From assembly GCF_003265705.1 (NCBI RefSeq), contig NW_020312817.1:30095820-30159819 (forward strand): a stretch of 64,000 bases of DNA. The letters are read 5' to 3'. The number at the start of each line of letters is the position of its first letter. Position 1 is the stretch's first letter. Below are positions 36,618 to 49,690 of this stretch, one piece after another. A model generated the notes under the pieces. It worked only from the letters and a program-made list of their open reading frames with translations. It was not told the DNA's origin and ran no database searches. The translations under genes were made by a program, and so were the position numbers. The DNA comes from Callorhinus ursinus (taxonomy: Eukaryota; Chordata; Mammalia; Carnivora; Otariidae).

Positions 36618-39600
36618 GCCCAAGTCTCTTGAATAGTCACTTAGAAAGGTGTTACCTAAATTCCTTTTCTGTAGTTTTATTTCTTCAACATCTTATTTTC
36701 CTTAATTAGCTGTATGTGCTGGGGCCAAATACTGGGTCCACTGCCTTATAAAGACAACATAACTTTACAGGCAGTTTGGGAAATAGAGAAGAGACACAAT
36801 GATCCAAAATTGCTTTTGTTCCAAACCCAAGAACTAGTTTCATGTTACTGTGTATGTATATACCCTGTCTAGCCTTCCTCTATGTACATACCTTTTTAAA
36901 ATCACACATCCATATATTGCTTCTTTCCATTAAAATTATATCAAATGAGCTTTCCTATGTTGCTGCATAGTCTCCATTACTATAATTTAAGCTTATTAAG
37001 CAAGATGTGCTGATTGTATCTTTCTACTTCATTTTCCTAACTTCTTTCCTCTCAGGACTATATAAAAGGCAAAAAGGGGTGGGGGGGAGTCATTTGCGGT
37101 GAACTTAAGGCAAAATTCTATGTAGTCTTAATTTGTTTCCGTGAGTGCCTAGGCTCTCCAAGTAGATGAAAACCATTGTCTTCTCTCCCCTCACTGAGGA
37201 TTTGACCACTTGCTACCTGTGCCTCTGGCCCTTTGTGTCTAGGGCTGTGGCATGAAGATGGGGGGGCCCTTAGCTGTCTTGTCATATAGCTGTGCTACCA
37301 CCAGGACCACGTTGACTCTGAGGACATTGAAGCTTTTTTTAACCTTTTCCTCTGTTAAGTAGTGATTTGTTGGCTTTGTGCAAATAGCCAGCCCACTGGG
37401 TAGGGACATTTTTATTCTGTTGCTTTTTTTTTGTAGTGAATTATTGGATTGCAAATATTTATTTAGAGTGAAAGATGAATATAATTAACTATATCCTAAA
37501 TAGATACTAGATACTAACTTCAAGATGAATTTGCAACCTTTGTGCTTTGTATGCATGAGACATAGGCTCTTGTTACCAAATATTTTATCTGAGAATTTAA
37601 GTTTTCCACATCCACCAATTTATAAATGAAAACTGGAGGCCTGGAAGTTACCCGCAAGGCACGTGTATAAATTTGGAAAAACTCGGATCACTTGTGGAAT
37701 TGAGTTTGTTGAAATCAGGGAAACAGACTTTTTTCCCTTGTATTATTGGCTAATATATTAATAAATAGTTTTTACAACTCAGGTACTGGTTTCCTATTCA
37801 AAAGGTATGGGTAGCATCTGTTGTAATATTTCAGATTCATTTCTGCAGTCTTTGTTTAAACATTTCTCACTCAAAACCGATTATACAAACAGGATGCAAA
37901 ACCAAATTGCCAGGCTTCAGATATATTTTATATAAATTTGAAGTGCTTTTTGGATTATCAAAAGGAAGACAAACATTTTGATTACCTTTTTAAATTAAAT
38001 AACTTTCTGAATTATTATAAATCTTTGAAAATTTATAATTCATGCATGTGATCTCTACCAATCAACATTTCCAGTCTAGAAAATACTGGGCATTTACCTG
38101 ACTGCTTCTTGGTTGGAGAGAGGATCCATGTACATGTCACTAAACCACAGCATATAGCTAAGAAATGCATGTGCACAGCTGGATTTTAACACTTTTTGGG
38201 TCAATATATTTATTTAAAATAAGCACACTTTGTACTGAAAAAGTAATTTGAAGGTGAAATCACATTAGATTTAATAGTTTAACCTTGGATATTTGTGGAA
38301 TTTTAGGTAATATTATGGGACAGTAGCATTCATTAAAGTCAAGTGTATGAAATCTTCTAAAAATTTGTTAAAATCTTTTTAAAAATTAAAGCACAAAGGG
38401 ATATTAATAGATATTTATATTCAGCAATACTAAAGCAAATATTTGACACCCACCACCGTCTCCAAAATATGTGCCCTGATACTGGGTCTTTAGGGTGAAT
38501 GAAAAGGTGTGGAAAAGCTGACAGCTTTTAGGGAAAAGATTTGTCGGGGGAAGGAGCATGGGACTCCCTTAAGGTTTGGCCCTACCTAAGGCCTGTAGTT
38601 CCTTTTGTAACAAATTTATAAAAATTTATTTAAGTCCTTTCATCAGTAGATTATCTCCAGTACTAAACGGTTAATCATTAATCAGCTGATCTTTATTATC
38701 AACTAAAACCACTTGTGTTTTCATCACAAATGGTCCTTAACAATGTGGTTATAAATGTTTAAATCAATGGATAATGAAATCGATTCCTATGTTCCTTGTC
38801 ATATGCTAGGACGTAAAGCTTCTGGCTTTTGGAGAACATTTCAGCAGTCAGCGAGGGCGAGTACGGTGTCCCTGAGCTGCTTTTTTTTTTTTGCTTAGAG
38901 AGCCCTGGAACTTGGCCAGCTTCCATGAGGGGGAGGAGGAAAGGTTCAAGTTTGAGAGCCCTGCATTTATTTCTGGCTGTTCTACGTGAGACAGTGGGAG
39001 AAGGCATATAGTTTGAGGGAGGTCGCAGACTCAAAGGTTCATGCTAGGGGTAAATGCTGGATGGATTTTTTATCGCTGCTTCACACTTTTACCTCTCAGA
39101 GTTGATGCTTCCAAGGGCTGAGGCACAACATCTGGATCTAGTGTGCTGGGTGTCTCGGAAGTCTCTTCTAGCCATAGTCCAACCATAGCACTCTGTTCCT
39201 TTTCTTTCTGAATTTGTAGTCAAATAACTTACTTCCTGACCTGCTGTGAGACTTGATTTTTACAAACCAAACACCATGCATCTTGGAGAAGGGCAGTTAC
39301 ATGAATACCAAATGCATATAGCATTTGGGGCTGGAGTTGCAGGAGGCAGCAGTTGGTGGCTCTGTGCATCACCAGCTCTAGTGCACTAAGAGCGAGAGAG
39401 AGGCAGTCACACCCCACTCTGGAGCCCCCAAGCCCCCCGAGTCTTTTTCCCTTAATGGGTTGGTCACTGATTTCCCCTGTGCAGATTCTGAATCCCTTTC
39501 TCTTGTACCCACGCTTGTTGAGGAAGCCCCGCTTCCAGCCGCTGCCCTCACTCCAGCCCCAGCTCTGCACGCGGGTACCCTCTGCTGTTAGCAATTTGGG

Positions 39601-39867
39601 GACACTGCCCGGCCAGCCCGCCCGCCCACTGCCCTCCTCAGCGGTGCCTCTGGCCTCCTAGCGCGGGCGCTGCCTCCATAGTCCTGCTGCTTGCTTCCCA
39701 GACGAGCAATCACCACAGCCTTGGGACATTTTACCCACCCATATGACTAGCTTGTGTTCCTTCATTTGCCAGGGAGCATTGAGGATGCCGTCTCAGGAAA
39801 ACCTGCCCAGCGGAAATGACTTCCTCAGGAGAAACCACATTTATCAGTAGAGGCAATATTATGTACT

Positions 39868-40182
39868 AGCAGGGGTTCAAGCTCTGAGGTCAGTTCACAG
39901 TCCATCCTAGTGACTTGCCTGGTGCCTTACCCTGCCAAACTGCTTGACTTCTGTGCATGGTTTCCATCTGTAAAATGGGCATCATAATAGGATCTACGTC
40001 ATTCAGGTTGTTATGGGCCACACATAAGTTAACTCATTTGTGTACAGCACTGGAATAGTAACTTGTACACAGGAAGCAGGTGGTAGATGTTAGCTGTCAT
40101 TGTATCTTTTTGTACCTCAGCTTTGAACACTATGGCTTGTACATAGCAGGTGTTCATTAAATGTCTTGTTGAGTAAATGTAG
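39868..40182 (+). repeat. MIR SINE followed by an L2 3' scrap
   Basis: MIR (39868-40110) shows 'GGTTTCCATCTGTAAAATGGGCATCATAATAGG'. 'GTACATAGCAGGTGTTCATTAAATG' at 40139-40163 is an L2-type end. Confidence 0.7.
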
Positions 40183-41456
40183 TATTCTGAAGGTGGAAAG
40201 AAAATGATTTCCCCTTCTCTTACCATAAAATAAAAGTAATATTTGGTTGCAATAAGACATTGTCCACATGAAGATACTTAACCCCTGGTTGGAGGCAGGG
40301 TAGGAGGATGTTCCAAATTAAATATCAGTAACAGTGTGCCGTGATTTGTTCATCAGACCTAACACACCCAGTCTGTCAGTAGTTTGAATAATGTTTACTG
40401 GCTCCCAGGATAATTTTGAAAGGACAAAACAGCTTAATAGTGATTTATTTCCAGTAAGCATTGTTATTGGAACATTTCAAATTCCAGCATATTTGATGGC
40501 TGTATTAAAACAGGCTCTGACCTTCGTGGGTTCACTCTGTTCTAACTTATGTTTGCTTTTAAGGCGGAAGATGGGTAGAAAGATGCTCTTTAATTGAATA
40601 GGTTCCTGCTGCTTTGTAGCCAACTCAGTGCCTAGCATGGTGCCAACAAAGAAGTAGTTGCTCAGGAAATAATATTTTAAGTTAATTAGTAAATTGATGG
40701 TACATTTTTCTTCACATTACATCACACTGATGGCTTGAAGGTACCTGTGAGGAGGTCTTGTTCCTGATTTTCCTCCAGGCAGGCGTGCCCTAAGATGATG
40801 GTCTCTTGCTTTTGGGTGATAGAGTATTGAATTTGAGGACCGCTGTCAGAATTACTGCTCATCTACTATAAGAAGAACAAATGGTCCCCAAGGGGTCCAG
40901 ATAGATGGTGCACGAAGGAGCACCACCCCTCATCGCAGATGAAGTATCTGAGCCATGCTCACGATGAAGATCACAGCTCTAACGGCAAGAGTTAAGTCAT
41001 TGTTTTCTAAGTTAAGAAAGTTTAAAGGTTTATGCTGCTACCGTTTCATGTGGCAAGGACTGAAGAAGATATATCCTGGTGTTCTTTTGGTAGGGACAGT
41101 GATCCAAATGGTAAGAGTATTTGACCCCGGACCTGGAGATTACAATTTGGAAAAGATGGTTTTAAAAAAGTGATCATGTCCACAAAGACGACAAGAACAT
41201 GAACCTGAAGTCCTTTGTCAGTGGTTTGTAAGTGCTTCTTTTCATTCTAAAAATATTTATTGATTCAAAAAAATGATTTATGTGACAGGATTGCAACAAT
41301 AGTTAGAATTCTTTTTCTTTATGGAGAAATTGGAAGAACTTTAAACTAACACACATACATACTCATTCAAAGAAAACCATTTGCTCTGCCTTTTCAAATG
41401 ACATTTTTGTTGCCTGGTGTCATTTTAATAATGTCTCTTCTTTTTTTCTTTTTTAG

Positions 41457-41550
41457 GTCTTCGTGCATACCAGCATTTTTTTCTTTCAACCATTGAGGTT
41501 CTCCCTTGTTACCCAACTTAAAAAATAAATAAATAAACTTATTTCAATGC
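41457..41550 (+). other. CRIM1: Candidate alternative terminal exon inside intron 1
   Basis: A strong acceptor (long T/C tract from about 41435, then TTTTTTAG at 41449-41456) is followed by 62 nt that, joined to exon 1 in phase 1, give 21 extra residues beginning GLRAYQHFFLST. A TAA then falls at 41519-41521. Overlapping AATAAA hexamers follow at 41524-41537. The product would keep the signal peptide and IGFBP-like domain and lose the transmembrane part. This arrangement can arise by chance in 38 kb of intron, so no expression is claimed. Confidence 0.2.
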
Positions 41551-42129
41551 AAATGAGTGCTGTGTGTTTCTTCCGTAGTGAGATTATTTCATAGGTGGTT
41601 TGAAGGATTCATCGGATTTTATAAAAAGAGTGTAAAACTGCCTTTCCACTTTCTCACATCTCTCTCGCCCAGATTAAAGTCGCCCATTGAAAACCTGACC
41701 TTTATCACAGAAGAGCTGTAGCGGGGCAGTCTTCATGGGCCACCTGCCCATGTCTGCTCTGGGCGCACACCATGCTCACGTGCAGGAATCAGCCGCCACA
41801 AAGGAGCAGTCTGTTGACAGTAGTAGGGACAACACGTGATGGGAACATGCACGTTTTACCGAACAGGACACTGGACTGCTTTCTTATGAGGGGTAGTGTG
41901 TACATGTGTGTGTGTGGAGGGGGGAGTCCAAATTGCGGTTAGTTCCAGATGATTCACCACATGGAAGGCGTATTCTCTCGCTAGTGTTTGAGTCTTAGTG
42001 AATAAAGGAGTATTCTGTGTTGAATCCTGGTCTGACAGGAAGGAGGTGGTAATTGATCAGGGATTCTATTTTGTTTGTTTTCAGTCAAAGGGATTACTTA
42101 GAATGAGATGACTCTACATCAGGATACCT

Positions 42130-42176
42130 TTTCGTGGGATCATTTTTATCTTTTTCGTAGGATCATTTTTATCTTT
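42130..42176 (+). repeat. 23-bp tandem duplication, two copies
   Basis: TTTCGTGGGATCATTTTTAT and its continuation are repeated after 23 bp, with one G-to-A change (TTTCGTAGG). Confidence 0.9.
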
Positions 42177-45100
42177 TATACAGAATTAATCTTCGCTGTT
42201 GTCAGCCTTTACTCACAGAGACTTATTAGAAATAATTGTTGGCTTTTTAAAAAAGGGGAAAGAGATACTTAGTTTGAAGCACAGTTGGCAGATTTGACTA
42301 CTCGAGGGTGTTGTTTTCTCTGTGGAGCATCTTACAGAGGTCGAACCTGGCTGACAGATGCTTCTTATGACTTCGTCTAACCCATGAATGGCAGTTCCTC
42401 TTCATTTATCCCCTCTCCCCAGTCTCCCGAGCATCATTTTTCTCTTCCTTCCCTCTCAAATTCTATTCCCATCAGTCTTCAGGTGGTTGAAGAGCAAGCC
42501 AACCCCTGTCCCCAGTAGGGCGGGATGCCAGTCCAGCCATGGGCCCTCACTGCCCATCCTCCAAGAGAGGACAGTCACCTTGACTGTCTTGGGAGGGAGT
42601 AGGAGGTCCTGCACCCCGGCTGAAGTTGGCTTATTTACCTGCTTACACAGGGACCAGTTGGGCTCCTAACTCCTCAGTCCTCCCAGCCTCTCGTTCCCGG
42701 GTTCCAGTGGACTGGAACTTCTGTGATTGAGGAGTTCCATGATGGGCACTGTGTCGTGGTCCTCCTCGCTGCCCGCCGTGGGTCCAGGTGTTAAGGCCCA
42801 TCATGCTACAGTCCTCAGCTCGAGAGGGTGACCTTGAAGAGACATAGGTCCTGGGGCCTGATTTCGTGAGCCTTGGGGCCCTGCAAGTAGGACAAGTTGG
42901 GAGGCCCTTGAGAGGCCAGAGCCTGAGGGTTTGAGCCCAGCCCTCTACAGAGTTAAAACCCCAAGGACACAGAGATCACATGAAAGGCACCAAGAGAGTC
43001 CGGGAGACACTGAGTCAGAGGCAAAGGAATCTGATTTTGCAAGAGGACAGTTTTGCTCTGGGAGGTGAAAGAAGCTTGGTTGCCTTCTGATTGGAAGTGG
43101 CCTCCTATTTGCTAGTCAGAATGACCTCAGGCCTTGAGAATGACTGAGGTCAGAGAACTGTTGCTAACCGAGGAATCAGAGAATTATGGAGTTGGAAGGG
43201 TCCTCAGAAAAGCCTCTCTGGGCCAGCCCCCTTGTTTTACAGATTGAGGAACTGAGGCCCGTGGAAGTCTGTTGTGTTCTCTTATGCTTTTTATAGTTTC
43301 TGGTGTGCCTGCAGTGAGCCTCTTCTTCCGAACCTGAGGAGGTTGAGTGCCTGCTGCTTGCCTGGTCTGGAGGGACCTCTTGGGGCCCCTGTTGCCCTCA
43401 CTGCCCCATGACCTTGGGCCCTGACCCATGTGGGCACAGTAGGCTGAATCCTCGGCCTCCTCTGCTGAACTTTTCCCTCCCTGCCTGCCTTCTTGCCCCA
43501 CCCCCACCCCCCATGAAGGAGTCCAGAACCCTCCTTGCATGTGAAGCCACTGGAATGTAGCACTCTGCCCCCTAGCCTTGAGTGTCCTGGATGGACCTAG
43601 CCTGGGAAACAGGAAGGACTCAGGGGAGGCGGGGAGGGAACAGTGCCTCATGGCCTTGGGGTGGGACGGACGGAAGGAAAGAAAGTGCGGGGAAGTGTGA
43701 CCTCCCCGAGTAGGCCCAGCGGACTCTCACCACATGGGAGGCCGGCGGGGGCGTTGGGCTGGCAGACGGAACAGGCAGATTTCTTCAGGCCAGGCCCATG
43801 GGTGGGGGCCTCTGGCAGTGCTGAGCCCCAGGAGGTGAGCTGCTGGGGGAATTGGGGTGAAGAGGAAAGGATTTGAGAGGAAGAAGGGAGAGGAGCAGAC
43901 CAGAATGCAGAGGAAATCATTGTAACAGGAGGTGATGAAGGTGAAGGTGGTGGATGGAAAGAAGGAATGTCCAGCCACTGTACAGACTGGATGCATTTCT
44001 CACTTTAGAAACCAAATGTTAGGAGATGGGAAAGACTCCCTTAAAGAGACTTCCACCCTACTTTGAGACTCTGGGCTTTTTAACATGCTTACCCTTGGCA
44101 AGGCAGGGTTAGTAGAGAGAGTGGCTGCACATTCAGGTGTGAGGCTCTTGACACTTAGCTGTCCTTCTCTATCTTCTGCCAGTGAGGACACCCCACCCTT
44201 GACCACCCTCAGACCATTAGCAGCCGGTTACATTCCCTTGAAGAGATTTTTAAAAACCCCGAGAGCCAGCTGGCTCTCCACCAGCTCTCTGCCACTTTCC
44301 AGGGTGAGGGAACCTTGCTTCTCCCTCAACTCCTTCCCAGTTAAAGCCTGTGCAGAACCCGGATGCAGAGCGAGGGATGGGGACCGCCTCATGGAGCCCC
44401 TGGGCAGCCGTGAGCAGATTACACCTTGCCCCGCTGCCTGTGAGGTTCATCAGGGTGGCAAGCCAGCTCTTTGTTGAGTGTCTAAAATTCAATTCTGTGC
44501 TTGTGGAAAGGGAGCAGGAGTGACAGGTGGCAGAGTGTTTCTGAAACTCCCTTTTAAGAGGAGAGAAATCGCAGCTGCAGCCATACCTGAAGGGGTTGGG
44601 TTTCCTTTGCTTCCAGAATCTTCCCCATGCTGAGTCTGTTGACTCTTCCTGTGCCCAGGGTTGTCTTGAGCTTTAATTAGAGTTCCATGGTCCCGCCACA
44701 TCCTGTCTGAAGGGAGCCAATCTCCTCTCCTCTTTTCTCACATGACATGGCACAGAGCCCTAGGAAGAGGGGCCCTGGTACTAAGTAGAAACGTCGTGGT
44801 TATTTGACTCATTCCTTGGGCCTGTAAACCACGGTCTGTGATACCTCTTCCACTCTCCAAATAATACCAAAAGCCACCAGGTGAGGTCCAGTGGGGTGCT
44901 GCAGGCAGGTAGGCATGTCGGCGGGTCGGCAGGTCAGCGTTTCACTCCCAGAGGTGTGCGTCTCAGGGTCTGCCCTGAGAGCCTACCGGTCTTCCATAAA
45001 TCTGGATGTTTAAAACAACTGAATTATTAAAGGATACGTTAAATGCTTATATGTAGGTTTAAAGCTCCTTATTTCTGTATATTCTGATCCTTTGACAATT

Positions 45101-46147
45101 GGTGATTATTACTGTTAAATAGGGTATGGATTTCATCACAGCATCCTTTGGGAATTGTCTGCATTCGGTATTTCCTTTTATATCCTAAAAACCATTAGCT
45201 TTTGAAACATATATTGAAGTTAATAGGCAATAATTTTTAACCTTTCAGGCAGGAGTTAAGGTAGATGTATTTCCACAAATGGGTCATTTGAGCAGTTTTT
45301 CATGACTTAACACGGTAAGGACTAAATAGAATAACATTGCAGAATCGTGATCCATCTGCCTTACGGGGTATGGGAGTACATGTTGCTGTAAGCGTGTAGA
45401 AAAAGGACTGGGTGATTCACATGGGTTTTATTTATGTTTCCTTTTGGAAGCAAATAATTCTCTGTGTGTGTGTTTATGCATGCATGTGTTTTACTTTAAA
45501 ATGTAGAAATATATCAACTTTTTTCTTTAACTTTGACACTGTAGTGTTTTAAAAGACCCAAAAGGTACCTGCTTCCTAAGTCCCTGGTAGGCATGAATTA
45601 TTGTACAGTTTCTTTTTCTTTTTCTTTTTTTTTTGTACCTCAACCATTCCAGAAGGATATATTAAATATAAATATAAATGTTACAGTTAAATGCTAAGTA
45701 TTGAAAACTTAAGCAAACTGGAGTCTTAGCTACCCACAGAATGTCTCTTCCTTCCCATGGCATTGTTAGTAGAGAATGTCCCCTTGTGCACCTCCTCCAC
45801 CCAGCTTGCCATTCATCTCTCCATTCAGCAAGTGGAGCGTGGGGCCTGCTGTGAGCCATCCACTCATCTCAGCAGGGGGTGACTGTAGAAATGAGGAAGG
45901 TGCAGTTTCTGCCCCTCTGGAAGCTCAGAATCTAGCTGTGGGCAACCCGTTGCAGTGCCTTGCGATAAGTGAAAGGTTGTAGGTGGGAGAAAACCAGGTA
46001 AGCTCTGAGGAGAAGACATTAGTTGGGCACGGCAAGCGAATAGCAGATTTCCAGATGAGTGGGAAAGAAAGATGGTGCCTTCTCAGAGGAAATAGAATCA
46101 GCAGAGGCCCACCCAAGTGGACTTACACGGTGCATGGAGAGACTTGA

Positions 46148-46680
46148 CGGGTTCGGTAAATATTTGTGGAGGACCTACTGTGTGGTAAGCCCTGTTCCAG
46201 GTATGGACAATCCAGATGTGAACAAGACAGACAAATCCCTACCAGCCTGGAGCTCTCTGATCTAGGGAGAAAAGATGAGCAAAATTAGTCATAAAACTTA
46301 CACCATGGCGGAAGAAGGTAAGTGCTGTGCAGAAAAATAAGGCAGAGAAAGAGAACAAGGGCCGCGTGACGCTTTTGGTTTCAGTTTTAAAGAGAGTGGT
46401 CACGGAAAAGTATTGCCGAGAAATGGAGTTCACACTCCGATCAGGGACCGGAGGTGGGGGGGGGGGGGGGGGGAGCTGTGCACAAAGCCGCCGGGGGGCG
46501 AGGGGTGTGTTCAGGTTGGAAGGGACATGAGTGCCCAGGCCCCAAGGCTTCCTTGCCCTGGGAAGGGAAGAGGCGCAGTCTGCACAGTGGGAAGTAACCT
46601 GGAGGGTTAGCTGGGGCCAGGCACAGGCCTGGTTTATCAGTGGGAGGGGGGTCCTACTTGAGACTGTGGGCAGGTGGGAG
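46148..46680 (+). repeat. Old interspersed repeat family, copy 1 (unnamed)
   Basis: The copy opens with 'GTAAATATTTGTGGAGGACCTACTGTGTGG', passes 'GTTCCAGGTATGGACAATCC' and 'GTGCTGTGCAGAAAAATAAG', and contains an 18-G run. The same order of phrases returns in four later + strand copies. I cannot assign a library name with confidence. Confidence 0.6.
46456..46473 (+). repeat. G18 homopolymer
   Basis: Eighteen uninterrupted G. The length is likely to be unstable in replication and uncertain in assembly. Confidence 0.9.
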
Positions 46681-46704
46681 CCAGTAAAGATTTGTGGATA
46701 GCGT

Positions 46705-46881
46705 CAGGCGCCTGGGTGGCTCAGTCGGTGAAGCGCCTGCCTTCAGCCCAGGATGGAACCCCGCGTGGGGTCCTGGGATGGAACCCCGCGTGGGCTCCAT
46801 GCCCGGGAAGTCTGCTTATCCCTCTGCCCCTCCCCTAGCTCGTTCTCTCTTTCTCTCTTAAATAAATAAATAAAATCTTAA
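46705..46881 (+). mobile_element. Carnivore SINE with internal 25-bp duplication
   Basis: The 16-bp duplication AAAGATTTGTGGATAG (46686-46701) recurs with one change at 46882-46897. Inside the body a 19-mer starting GGATGGAACCCCGCG occurs at 46751-46769 and 46776-46794. Confidence 0.88.
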
Positions 46882-48384
46882 AAAGATTTTTGGATAGTGT
46901 TGGTAGTCATTACTGTTGTCATCACTGAGATTCCCAAACTCAAGTACCCGGTCCTTCAGAGCTTGGCGCCTGTTAGGCATAGGGGTCCAGTTACTACACC
47001 AAGGAAACTCCAGTTTTATCAGAAATGTGCAAATACCTTTTCAAACACATTCTTAAAGTTTCTTCATCTTTCTGTGGTCTTGTTATATTTACTTCATATG
47101 GTCTGTTCCACATGAATCTTGGGGATTAAATCATGGCTCTGTAAATCATCGTAACTCCCAAGGTATTAATGTTCATTTCCTGACCTACCCAAGAGTCCTG
47201 CTTTTCATTGCCTCCTAATGTACATTTGCTTTTAGGTAGAGAGTTCTAGGATGGATTTCAAGGACTTGGTGCCTTCAGAAATCAGTGTATCAGACAAGCC
47301 CTGTGTTGCGTGAGGTTTCTTACAGGCCACAGTTGTCTCTCTCATTTTTATTTCTAATTTATAGCCCTCCTTCCCACATACACATACTGTAGCAATGTGG
47401 ATTCTAATGCTATTCTAAGAAAAAAAAGATCTAGACATATACATCAAACTTTCACTTATGATGAAACCGGTAACAGTAGGAAATTGTAAACCATGCACGC
47501 AAAACGGTGTTCATTGAATATTGCTGGCAAATTGTGCTTTGTTGCCAGGACCGGGTAGCAGGAGATTCTTGGCATGTGTAGGAATAAAAATAAGATCAAG
47601 TATAGAGATAAACTTGCTTCATGAAAGAACTCAAAGGTTTGGGCTTTTAGGCACGATATTTAGGGACGATATTTCTTTGATGACCAGTACTTGAGTTAGT
47701 GGTAAGGAAGAGAAATAAAGTCATTGGAATTAATCTTGATCACTTATCTTCCACTTGGTTTACTTTCAAGAATTCAGATAAATTATTAAGGTAAAGTTCA
47801 CAGCAGTGCTCAGGTTGATTTATAAAAATATTACTTACGAAGTGATTGCTAATCGATTTCACAAAATTATTATCCTAAACGATTCCTTAATGTTTGCTAC
47901 TTACGGATCATTACACCTTTTAAAAATCACCATTTGAGCTTCAGGAGTATTGCTGTATATGAGGGCACTGTTGTCTTAACAAAGAAACCCTTGTTTCCGG
48001 GATGATGGTGTAGTTGAGATCATGTTTATGTCGTTGGGTTTTCTGTCCTGACGTTTCCAAGGGTCCTCTGGCAAACTCTACTCCTGTTGACTTAGAAGGT
48101 GTCATTGTGAGGCCTCTGCGTGTCCCTTGGGTATTGACACCAGCTGTTGGTCTCTGGGCCATATGCACTGGAGATGGGCTTCACCAGAGTGACATGGGAA
48201 GTGTAGGAGTGTTCCCTCCTTCCTTTTCCCTGATGCTCAGGTCTTCTGAATTCACTTGAACTTGAAATTTTGCCCAGCCCTTTGACCACCTCATTTCCTA
48301 GTTCCATTGTTTCCCTGCTTTATGATAGTCTATGCAGAATTCAGGCCTCGGTTGCTGAGCTTCTGTCCTCAGCTAAATGTGTTC

Positions 48385-48456
48385 ATCTGAGAATTAAGCA
48401 CCTAGTCTGGTTCCTGGCACGTAAAAATGTGGCTCAGTAAATGTTAGTTGTTATCA
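48385..48456 (+). repeat. MIR/L2-type 3' scrap
   Basis: 'TGGTTCCTGGCACGTAAAAATG' and 'GCTCAGTAAATGTTAGTTGTT'. Confidence 0.6.
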
Positions 48457-49149
48457 GAAGATTTATCTCTGGGGAGTGTGGGGGGTGGTGAAATATGCTT
48501 CGTTACCTGTGCTAACTATTCAGTTAGTATAATGAAAAATGTATATCCTTCAGAGTGCTTATTTTCAGAATGCTGTGTTCATTTTGTTGCTCTTGTTTGA
48601 GATTCTGGTCACATTTCTTCTTTTCATTCTAGTGGTTCATATTTTTGGATGAGTGCAATCAAGAAAAAAGGCATTCCCATATCTAGTCTTCTGTTTTGCT
48701 CTCGGTCATTTGACTAACAGATTTTTAGGTTAGAGCATACATTAATATTTATAAAATGGGACTGTGCATTATTCATACCCACAAGTACCTTTCTGGCAAG
48801 AAGCATTAATTTGTGTCACATTATCTCATTATGGTCATGATAGACGGAAGTAGTAGAAAGGGAGATAATAGAGTTTATTATTTAAGTTATTATTTATTTA
48901 CCTAACATAGTTGAGGTATATTCATTCACTCAGCATGTCATAAATATTTATTGACATGTGGAAGTTTTGGTTAATATAATGTTGAGGTTAAAAGAAAATT
49001 TGAGGTAGTATTAATATTTTACAAGTGGGAAGACTGGCATCCAGAGATGTTTCTGTCTTCCCCTACCACCAAACTGACTTTCCAAGAAAAGTTTGGCACC
49101 GGAAGATTCAGATCACTCTTATCCTCTAACTCATTCCTGTTGATTCCCT

Positions 49150-49690
49150 CTGCAGATACTTACTTTGTTAAGCTCCTATTTGCCAAGTCCTACAGTCACC
49201 CAATGATAAAAAGAAAAGAAGAGAAAAACTAGACCTTTAGCTTCAAAGAACCCACTTTCTGGTGGAGGAGACTAGATGAGCAATTTCATGATGCTGCCGT
49301 AAGTGAAATAATTTTAATAAGTATACAATAGAAGTCCCACAGCAGGGAAAACGCTTAATTTGGTCCCTATGGAATGGATGATACCTGGAGAAAGCATTAA
49401 TAACCAAATAGGAAACTTTCAAAGCAAGTAAGGAGAAGCACCTTTCTAGGCGGAGAGAACAGTTTGTGCACAGCCAGGGAGAGGGAGTCAGGAAACAGCC
49501 TGGGTCATTTAGGGAGCACGGGAGCACGTGGTCGTTAAGTAGTGTGAGTATTGTGGGGTAAGTGGGGAGGAATGGAAGAGGTGAGGTTGAAGAAGTGGGT
49601 TGGGGTCAAATCTAAGCAGGCTTGGTCTTCCATGCCCAAGATTGGCTGGCCAGATGTTGGACTTTATTTTGGAGACCTTGCTTCCCAACT
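49150..49690 (+). repeat. Old interspersed repeat family, copy 2 (unnamed)
   Basis: It begins near 'GATACTTACTTTGTTAAGCTCC' and ends with 'GATGTTGGACTTTATTTTGGAG', matching the order in copies 1 and 5. Confidence 0.5.

Larger units (their letters stand above)
29628..39867. other. Intron 1 interior, largely unique
   Basis: Apart from the entries listed inside it, this 10-kb block shows no SINE, gene or RNA. It also contains a (CA)-rich patch (36171-36208) and pyrimidine/C-rich runs (33978-34002). The many short frames have no family resemblance. Confidence 0.6.
40183..46147. other. Intron 1 interior, no gene recognised
   Basis: The block holds an L2 end scrap (40625-40680), a 23-bp tandem duplication (42130-42176) and an old 'GAGGAACTGAGGCCC' repeat scrap (43165-43265). 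GC content is higher at 42380-44700. Open frames there, up to 155 codons, are not supported by any domain. Confidence 0.6.

Noticed and set aside
40955..41173. 72-codon frame with a PGPGDY motif, reminiscent of sperm-tail PG-rich repeats
   Set aside because: There is a single motif, no repeats, no splice signals that fit and no recognisable homologue. Treated as chance.
42388..44477. Several open frames of 90-155 codons in a GC-richer part of intron 1
   Set aside because: Frames overlap on both strands with low-complexity translations and no family resemblance.
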